Below are positions 12,350-17,082 of a stretch of 17,082 bases of DNA, piece after piece. Source of the stretch: Acholeplasmataceae bacterium (lineage in GTDB: Bacteria; Bacillota_I; Bacilli_A; Acholeplasmatales; Acholeplasmataceae); contig DOYO01000023.1 of the NCBI GenBank assembly GCA_003518475.1, forward strand, positions 80,627-97,708. Direction: 5' to 3'. Numbering within the stretch: the first letter of the stretch is position 1; each line of letters opens with the position of its first letter. The notes beneath the pieces are model-generated. The model worked only from the letters and a program-made list of their open reading frames with translations. It did not search any database and was not told the DNA's origin. Position numbers and translations under genes: made by a program.

Positions 12350-13411
12350 ATGACAAAACAATTGGAAATACTAAAAAAACTATCATCTTTAGCTGGAATC
12401 CCAGGAAATGAAAAGAAAGTCAGTCAATTTATCGCCTCAGAAATCAAGGATGTCGTCGATCAAGTGGTTTATGACAATCTAGGATCACTGATTGGTGTGA
12501 AGGGTGAACATGGACCAAAGGTCATGATTGCCGGACACATGGATGAAGTCGGACTGCTTGTCACACAAATCACCAAGGAAGGCTTTGTTAAATTCCAAAC
12601 CGTAGGTGGTTGGTTCTCACAAGTCATGCTTGCTCAAGTCTGGGAAATACACACCAAAAAAGGTATCGTGATGGGTGTTACAGGCGTTAAACCTCCTCAC
12701 ATGATTCCTGCAGATAAGAGAAGTGTGGCAATTCCTGTTGAAACGATGTATATAGATTTAGGCTTAAGTTCTAAAGAAGAAGCGGAAGCTCTTGGCGTAG
12801 AAGCTGGATGCATGATTGTTCCCCATTCTGAATTCATGGTTTTAGGAAATGAAAAGTATTTATTAGGAAAAGCATGGGATAACAGGATCGGCAGCGCTGC
12901 TGTCATTGAAATATTAAAAAGATTAGGGAAAAATGAGACAAACCAACTCTTTGGAACGTTCACCGTTCAAGAAGAAATGGGTGTCCGCGGAGCGAAAACA
13001 AGCTCTTATGTGGTTGAACCTGAAATAGCGATCGCAATCGACACTGGAATCGCGAATGACGTTCCAGGTGGAGACGCAGACCAACAATCCCTTGGAAAAG
13101 GTCCTCAAATCCTGATTTTCGATTCTGGGCTTATTCCTCACCGCGCGCTTCGTGACTTAATTCTTGATGTTGCAAAAACAGAAAAAATCCCTTACCAGGA
13201 AGCGTTTATCACCGGAGGAAGAACAGATGCGGCGCATATGCATCTCGCTCACAAAGGCGCAGCATCCATCTCCATCTGCATTCCAACCAGAAACATGCAC
13301 TCCCATACATCAATCGTCCACTTGGATGATTATGAAAACACAATCAAACTGGTCTTGGCAGTTATAAAAAAACTAGATAGGAAAACAGTAGACGAACTTC
13401 TCAAACCATAA
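12350..13411 (+). CDS. M42 family metallo-aminopeptidase
   Basis: Cytosolic dinuclear aminopeptidase (PepA/YsdC/FrvX family), 353 residues, full length. The five metal ligands are all visible: His63 (AGHMDEVG), Asp177 (AWDNRIG), Glu209 with the catalytic Glu208 (VQEEMGVRGA), Asp231 (AIDTG) and His317 (NMHSHTS). ATG 12350 is chosen as start: it has an AAAGGAA ribosome site, begins with the usual TKQLEILKKLSSLAGIPG, and the earlier in-frame ATG at 12308 lies within the -10 region. It is monocistronic, between its own promoter and a terminator at the stop codon. It is a paralogue of the partial gene at the window start, but not a close duplicate. Members assemble into large tetrahedral particles that degrade peptides released by proteases. 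Confidence 0.95.
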   Translation: MTKQLEILKKLSSLAGIPGNEKKVSQFIASEIKDVVDQVVYDNLGSLIGVKGEHGPKVMIAGHMDEVGLLVTQITKEGFVKFQTVGGWFSQVMLAQVWEIHTKKGIVMGVTGVKPPHMIPADKRSVAIPVETMYIDLGLSSKEEAEALGVEAGCMIVPHSEFMVLGNEKYLLGKAWDNRIGSAAVIEILKRLGKNETNQLFGTFTVQEEMGVRGAKTSSYVVEPEIAIAIDTGIANDVPGGDADQQSLGKGPQILIFDSGLIPHRALRDLILDVAKTEKIPYQEAFITGGRTDAAHMHLAHKGAASISICIPTRNMHSHTSIVHLDDYENTIKLVLAVIKKLDRKTVDELLKP

Positions 13412-13433
13412 GCACAAGCGATTGTGCTTTTTT
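13410..13433 (+). terminator. Rho-independent terminator after the M42 gene
   Basis: A perfect 8-bp stem AAGCACAA (13410-13417) and TTGTGCTT (13422-13429) with loop GCGA and a T tail. It overlaps the stop codon. Confidence 0.88.
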
Positions 13434-13434
13434 C

Positions 13435-13463
13435 TTGCAACTGAATATATAATCCTGTATAAT
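13435..13463 (+). promoter_or_regulatory. Promoter of the metal-export operon
   Basis: TTGCAA (13435-13440), a 17-bp spacer and TATAAT (13458-13463): a strong sigma-A-type promoter. Transcription would begin near 13470, inside the inverted repeat at 13468-13485. Confidence 0.82.
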
Positions 13464-13467
13464 TACA

Positions 13468-13485
13468 GTTGAGTGAACGCTCAAC
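13468..13485 (+). promoter_or_regulatory. Operator-like inverted repeat for the ArsR-family repressor
   Basis: GTTGAG (13468-13473) and CTCAAC (13480-13485) are perfect inverted arms around TGAACG. The TTGAGTGAACGCTCAA core resembles the TGA-rich imperfect palindromes bound by ArsR/SmtB-family repressors. It covers the predicted start of transcription, directly upstream of the regulator gene, so autorepression is expected. Confidence 0.7.
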
Positions 13486-13498
13486 TATAGGAGGTTGT

Positions 13499-13864
13499 AT
13501 GAAAAGCTGCGATGTGAACTGCAATTGCACGGTATTCCATCAGGATGTACTAGATGAAGTGAAAAAAAATGCATATACAGATATTGAATTCAATAATCTT
13601 GTCAGTCTATTCAAACTCTTGAGCGACATGACCAGAATCAAGATTTTGGAATCCATCAAGGAGCATGAACTATGTGTTTGTGATTTAGCGTATCTTTTGG
13701 GTGTTTCCAAAAGCGCGATATCGCATCAAATGAAGCTCCTTAAAAGTTACAACCTTGTCGAAAGCGATAAAAAAGGCAAGATGGTTTATTACCGTTTATC
13801 GGATAATGACACCAGACATATCATCACCCATGCTTATCAGCAGATGAAAGGATTAAACATATGA
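13499..13864 (+). CDS. ArsR/SmtB-family metal-sensing repressor, CadC-like
   Basis: Winged-helix dimeric repressor of 121 residues that leaves its operator when metal binds. The core is typical: LFKLLSDMTRIKILESI, the ELCVCDLAYLL metal helix, the recognition helix VSKSAISHQMKLLKS, and the wing GKMVYYRL. Cys59 and Cys61 in ELCVCDL together with N-terminal Cys4, Cys8 and Cys10 match the layout of the thiolate alpha3N site of CadC (Cys7, Cys11, Cys58, Cys60), which senses soft metals such as Cd(II) and Pb(II). The C-terminal helix (DNDTRHIITHAYQQ) has Asp/His residues that may form an alpha5-like site. The ATG at 13499 follows AGGAGG; a GTG at 13469 lies within the operator and is rejected. It overlaps the ATPase gene by four bases. 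Given the downstream copper genes, the inducer may be Cu(I)/Ag(I). Confidence 0.92.
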   Translation: MKSCDVNCNCTVFHQDVLDEVKKNAYTDIEFNNLVSLFKLLSDMTRIKILESIKEHELCVCDLAYLLGVSKSAISHQMKLLKSYNLVESDKKGKMVYYRLSDNDTRHIITHAYQQMKGLNI

Positions 13865-16029
13865 CTAGAAAAACAATGAAAGTTAGCAACATCACTTGCG
13901 CACAGTGCGCAAAGTCGATTGAAACCTATTTTAATGATTTGCCTGAAGTGGATGCGAAAGTCTTAGTCACCTCAAAAAAAGTCATTTTTAATTATGAGGA
14001 ATCTAGATACGATATCGATAAGCTTGCAGATCACCTGAGAATCATCGGATACTATCCTATTTTGAATAGTGAACAACAAGAAAAAGCAAAGAAAAAAGAC
14101 ATTATCGATCTTATTTTAGCTGCTATCCTCACATTCCCTTTATTGTGGACGATGTTCGTCCACTTGGGTATTCAAGTCCCTGTGCCTGACCTTTTAATGA
14201 ACGGTTATGTTCAATGGGCGATCGCAACCCCGATTTTATTCTTTGTCGGCAGAAGGTTCTTTATAGCGACCTACCATCAGATCAAAGGTAAAAATTTAGG
14301 AATGGATGCCTTAGTCGTCCTTGGGACAAGCGCTGCCTACATATTTTCAGTCTATACGACATTAACCTACGTTCCATCTCCCCATCACGCGATGCCTAAT
14401 CTCTACTTTGAAACTACTGCAGTCATCATTTTCATGGTTTTAGTCGGAAATTTCTTTGAAAACAGAGTCAAAGAAAAAACAAGCAACGCCCTTCAATCCT
14501 TGATCAGTCTGGGAGCGAAGGAAGCGAGAGTCAGAAAAAACGGTGTGGATACAATGGTTCCAATCGATGACGTCAAGCCTGGAGATACCATCATTGTCTT
14601 GGCAAATGAAAAAATAGGGTTGGACGGAATTGTCATATCTGGAAAGAGCTATGTCGATGAAGCGATGATCACTGGAGAACCCATGCCTGCATTTAGAGAG
14701 CCTGGAAGCCGTGTCATCGGCTCGACCATGAATACGATTGAAACCTTGGAAATCAAGGTCACCGCAGTCGGTTCTGACACAGTCCTAGCGAACATCATCC
14801 AAACCGTTGAAGATACTGCGTTAATCAAACCGAAAGCTCAAAGAATCGCTGATAAAATCGCTGCATTATTCGTTCCTGTCGTTGTTTTAATCAGCATCAT
14901 CGTCTTTCTTTTATGGGTGTTCGTCGTTGATGGCGGCCATGAAGTGAGTCATGCCTTCGGTCCCGCCATCGCAGTCTTAGTTATTTCTTGCCCATGCGCG
15001 TTAGGTTTGGCGACTCCAACTTCGATTTCAGTAGGAAGCGGCATCGCCTTTAAGGAAGGCATTCTTTATAAGGGTGGCGAATTCTTTGAAATCGCCAACA
15101 AGATTAGCGCAATCGCCTTCGATAAGACTGGAACATTGACAAAAGGTCATCCCGAACTCTCCGATTTCATCGGTGAACAGTCAACCCTTCAGTATTCAGC
15201 ATCCCTAGAAAAACATTCCAATCATCCGATTGCTGAAGCGATCACAGATGCTTATGATCAAGAATATCTTGAAGTATCAGACTTCCAAGTGCTTCTTGGC
15301 AAGGGCATCAAGGGAACTATACAAAATAAAACTGTATATGTCGGTTCCTTGAATTTAGTGAAGGAATTAAACTTAAATGCAGAAGCATATGATTATGAAA
15401 CTTATCTTCATCAGGGTAAATCTGTATTCTTTACCATCATCGATCAAGAAATTGTCAACATGATTGCTGTCGCAGATCCAATCAAAGAAACTGCCAAGGG
15501 CGTGATCACTGAATTGAAGAGAAGAAACATCACCCCCTACATGATTACCGGAGATCAAGAAATCACAGCACAGTACATCGCTTCAGAACTCGGTATCGAG
15601 CATGTGTTTTCAGAAGTGCTCCCTCATGAAAAGGCACTTAAAATAGCAGAAATCCAAAAGGGTGGTAACATTGTCGCATTTGTCGGTGACGGCATCAACG
15701 ATGCACCAGCTTTAAAGATGGCGGATGTGGGATTTGCAGTCGGAAGCGGTTCAGATATCGCAATCGATACTTCGGATGTGACTTTGATGACCTATGATCT
15801 TGGCTTGGTCATTAAAGCGATCGATTTATCTTTAGCAACTTTAAAGAACATCTATTTGAACTTTTTCTGGGCATTCGCTTATAATATAGTTATGATTCCA
15901 CTTGCTGCCATCGGTTTACTCAATCCATCACTCGCAGGCATCGGCATGGGATTTTCAAGCATCATGGTTGTTTTAAATGCATTAAGCTTAAATTTATTCA
16001 AATTCAAACAAATACCAACGGAGGAATAA
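13861..16029 (+). CDS. copA: Copper-exporting P1B-type ATPase, CopA-like
   Basis: Membrane pump that expels monovalent copper (possibly silver) at the cost of ATP; 722 residues. One N-terminal HMA domain with Cys13-x-x-Cys16 is followed by eight expected helices. Seen in order are GMDALVVLGTSAAY, the TGEP actuator loop at 271-274, the ion-binding CPC at 377-379, phosphorylation site Asp421 in DKTGTLTKG, the His455-Pro456 adenine pocket, and GDGINDAP at 609-616. Specificity markers are Tyr674-Asn675 in helix 7 and MGFSS (Met696, Ser699, Ser700) in helix 8, the Cu(I) P1B-1 signature; Zn/Cd pumps have a conserved Asp in helix 8 instead. Second gene of the operon, overlapping the repressor stop by four bases, and three bases before the chaperone gene. 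Confidence 0.95.
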   Translation: MTRKTMKVSNITCAQCAKSIETYFNDLPEVDAKVLVTSKKVIFNYEESRYDIDKLADHLRIIGYYPILNSEQQEKAKKKDIIDLILAAILTFPLLWTMFVHLGIQVPVPDLLMNGYVQWAIATPILFFVGRRFFIATYHQIKGKNLGMDALVVLGTSAAYIFSVYTTLTYVPSPHHAMPNLYFETTAVIIFMVLVGNFFENRVKEKTSNALQSLISLGAKEARVRKNGVDTMVPIDDVKPGDTIIVLANEKIGLDGIVISGKSYVDEAMITGEPMPAFREPGSRVIGSTMNTIETLEIKVTAVGSDTVLANIIQTVEDTALIKPKAQRIADKIAALFVPVVVLISIIVFLLWVFVVDGGHEVSHAFGPAIAVLVISCPCALGLATPTSISVGSGIAFKEGILYKGGEFFEIANKISAIAFDKTGTLTKGHPELSDFIGEQSTLQYSASLEKHSNHPIAEAITDAYDQEYLEVSDFQVLLGKGIKGTIQNKTVYVGSLNLVKELNLNAEAYDYETYLHQGKSVFFTIIDQEIVNMIAVADPIKETAKGVITELKRRNITPYMITGDQEITAQYIASELGIEHVFSEVLPHEKALKIAEIQKGGNIVAFVGDGINDAPALKMADVGFAVGSGSDIAIDTSDVTLMTYDLGLVIKAIDLSLATLKNIYLNFFWAFAYNIVMIPLAAIGLLNPSLAGIGMGFSSIMVVLNALSLNLFKFKQIPTEE

Positions 16030-16032
16030 GAA

Positions 16033-16218
16033 ATGAAAGTTACAGTACCCGATATGAGTTGCAAGCATTGCGTCATGACGATTGAAAAGTCAATCGTGAT
16101 GTCAGGATTAAAGGCGAAAGTCGTTTTAGATGATAAAAGCGTTACTTTCCAGAATGAAAAAGACTTAGAAAAAATCAAACAAGCAATTGTCAAAGCAGGA
16201 TATACCCCAGAAGTATGA
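16033..16218 (+). CDS. copZ: Copper chaperone, CopZ-like HMA protein
   Basis: A 61-residue single HMA domain that binds Cu(I) through Cys10 and Cys13 (DMSCKHC) and should hand it to the ATPase. The beta-alpha-beta-beta-alpha-beta pattern is clear: KVTVPDM, a helix, LKAKVVLDDKSVTFQ, a second helix and GYTPEV. It is slightly shorter than the usual 66-70 residues. It begins three bases after the copA stop, with its GGAGG site inside the end of copA, and its own stop overlaps the rsmD start by four bases. Confidence 0.92.
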   Translation: MKVTVPDMSCKHCVMTIEKSIVMSGLKAKVVLDDKSVTFQNEKDLEKIKQAIVKAGYTPEV

Positions 16219-16757
16219 GGATTGTCGGTGGAAAGCATCGTGGAAGAAATCTGATCCGCGTCGGTAAAGATACAACTAGAGAAACCGCTGATATGGTCAA
16301 GGAATCTGTTTTCAACATGCTTGGAGGATCTATCCAGGGTGTCGTCCTTGATTTATTCGCAGGCTCAGGAGCATATGGGCTAGAAGCTCTTTCTAGAGGA
16401 GCTAGCTTTTTATATGCAGTCGATCATGACAGGGTTGCAGTCAAAACCATCATTGAAAATGCGAAAACGATCAAAGAGATGGATCATGTAGATGTCTCCT
16501 TGAAGGATTATGCGCGCTTTTTAGCGACAATTGATGAAAAGATTATGTTTGACGTGGTTTTCGTCGATCCGCCCTATGATTTGGATGTTTATCACGATGT
16601 CTTGGAGAAACTAGATAGAAGAGTGCAGCCTGATGGATACATTGTCTGCGAATCTAAAAAACAAATTGTACTGCCTGAACAAATTTTATCCCTGACCAAG
16701 ATCAAGGAAAAGGTTTACGGCATTAAGCGTGTGACGATTTACCAAAAAGAAGAATAA
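16215..16757 (+). CDS. rsmD: 16S rRNA (guanine(966)-N(2))-methyltransferase
   Basis: SAM-dependent methylation of G966 (E. coli numbering) in the small-subunit rRNA, near the P site. The protein opens with the family-typical MRIVGGKHRGRNL and RETADMVKESVFNML. The SAM-binding motif I is LDLFAGSGAYG with Asp46; the acidic VDHD follows; and the catalytic motif IV is DPPY at 118-121. At 180 residues it is full length. The ATG overlaps the end of copZ (ATGA), so it is read from the copper operon unless an internal promoter exists; none is obvious. That is an odd partner for a housekeeping gene, which in many Firmicutes precedes coaD. A bidirectional terminator follows. Confidence 0.93.
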   Translation: MRIVGGKHRGRNLIRVGKDTTRETADMVKESVFNMLGGSIQGVVLDLFAGSGAYGLEALSRGASFLYAVDHDRVAVKTIIENAKTIKEMDHVDVSLKDYARFLATIDEKIMFDVVFVDPPYDLDVYHDVLEKLDRRVQPDGYIVCESKKQIVLPEQILSLTKIKEKVYGIKRVTIYQKEE

Positions 16758-16777
16758 TAATCAGTCGCTAGACAAAA

Positions 16778-16816
16778 AAAACTAACGAATCTTATCGTTA
16801 GTTTTATTTTTTTTCA
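16778..16816. terminator. Bidirectional terminator between rsmD and the lactate dehydrogenase gene
   Basis: A perfect 11-bp stem AAAACTAACGA (16778-16788) and TCGTTAGTTTT (16795-16805), loop ATCTTA. A T-tract follows on the + strand, and the A-tract before the stem gives a U-tract for - strand transcripts, fitting two convergent genes. Confidence 0.9.
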
Positions 16817-16818
16817 TT

Positions 16819-17082
16819 TTAAAAAACAAGCTGATTGAGGACTGATTTCAGAATCTTTGCAGAATTTTCTAAGTTTTCTGTTTCTGTTTGATCAAACTTG
16901 AGTTTTACGAGATGATGAACCCCATCTCGGTTTAAGACAGCTGGCAAACCAATATATAAGTCCTTTTCAATGTCATAGATTCCATCATTATACACAGAAA
17001 TCGGTATGATGCGGTTCTCATTATTGAAAATGGCGGATGTTATTCTGACTAAGGCCATGCCGATTCCGTAGTAGGATGCTTT
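16819..17082 (-). CDS. ldh: L-lactate dehydrogenase, C-terminal part
   Basis: The C-terminal 87 residues of an L-lactate/malate dehydrogenase, NAD-dependent and cytosolic, which reoxidises NADH at the end of fermentation. The frame enters from the right edge with KASYYGIGMALVRITSAIFNN, then ENRIIPISVY, DLYIGLPAVLNRDGVHHLV and a final amphipathic helix, all typical of the catalytic domain's end. The catalytic His and Arg lie outside the window. An apparent ATG at 17058 is internal. The sequence pattern favours lactate over malate dehydrogenase, but the specificity loop is not visible. Confidence 0.88.
   Translation of the reverse strand, partial: KASYYGIGMALVRITSAIFNNENRIIPISVYNDGIYDIEKDLYIGLPAVLNRDGVHHLVKLKFDQTETENLENSAKILKSVLNQLVF

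Noticed and set aside
13469..13498. GTG start for the ArsR-family gene
   Set aside because: It lies inside the operator-like repeat at the transcription start; ATG 13499 follows AGGAGG directly.
13861..16029. Cadmium/zinc ATPase (CadA), suggested by the CadC-like regulator
   Set aside because: Helix 7 YN and helix 8 MxxSS mark a Cu(I) pump, and a CopZ-like gene follows.
1..17082. Mycoplasma-type code with TGA as tryptophan
   Set aside because: TGA ends several genes at ATGA overlaps with the next start, and tryptophan is encoded by TGG in conserved positions.
1..17082. Mobile elements, CRISPR arrays, tRNA or rRNA genes
   Set aside because: No transposase, integrase, regularly spaced repeats or tRNA-like cloverleaf was found on either strand.

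Overview
This looks like a chromosomal segment from a low-to-moderate GC member of the Bacillota, possibly a Mollicutes-related lineage of the Acholeplasma/Izemoplasma type. The clues are the gene content (infC-rpmI-rplT with a Firmicutes-style attenuated leader, a lone ECF S component, CoaX, two M42 peptidases, L-lactate dehydrogenase), strong TTGACA/TATAAT promoters, AGGAGG-type ribosome binding sites, and an L20 protein with a long C-terminal extension. TGA ends several genes at four-base ATGA overlaps, so the standard bacterial code applies and not the Mycoplasma code. The lineage is an inference; no 16S sequence is present. All genes are on the + strand except the last, partial one.

Layout. 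1-1562: the end of an M42 aminopeptidase gene overlapping an aldo/keto reductase, closed by a terminator. 1587-3219: promoter, short palindrome, ECF-type S component and type III pantothenate kinase, then a terminator; together they suggest vitamin B5 uptake and trapping. 3254-6220: phosphoglucomutase/phosphomannomutase and a Xaa-Pro aminopeptidase, then a strong terminator. 6206-8900: a four-gene, tightly overlapping unknown cassette (secreted beta-rich protein, membrane-anchored protein, ABC ATPase, ABC permease) whose first ribosome binding site sits in a hairpin.

8913-10551: the infC-rpmI-rplT operon behind a near-consensus promoter and a leader with mutually exclusive terminator and antiterminator hairpins. 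IF3 starts at a rare ATT codon. L20 carries a Lys/Ala/Val linker and a terminal SAP/Rho_N-like helical domain. 10580-12107: a multi-pass membrane protein of unknown function. 12111-12299: what appears to be a free-standing structured RNA gene with its own promoter and a closing helix that runs into a U-tract; I could not assign it to a family. 12311-13433: a complete M42 aminopeptidase.

13435-16757: a metal operon with a strong promoter, an operator over the transcription start, a CadC-like ArsR repressor, a CopA-type Cu(I) ATPase and a CopZ-like chaperone, followed by rsmD in overlap. 16778-16816 is a bidirectional terminator facing the partial L-lactate dehydrogenase on the - strand.

Most interesting points: the unassigned RNA at 12146-12297, the secreted-protein/ABC cassette at 6277-8900 with its anti-Shine-Dalgarno hairpin, the L20 fusion, and the pairing of a Cd/Pb-type thiolate ArsR repressor with a copper exporter.
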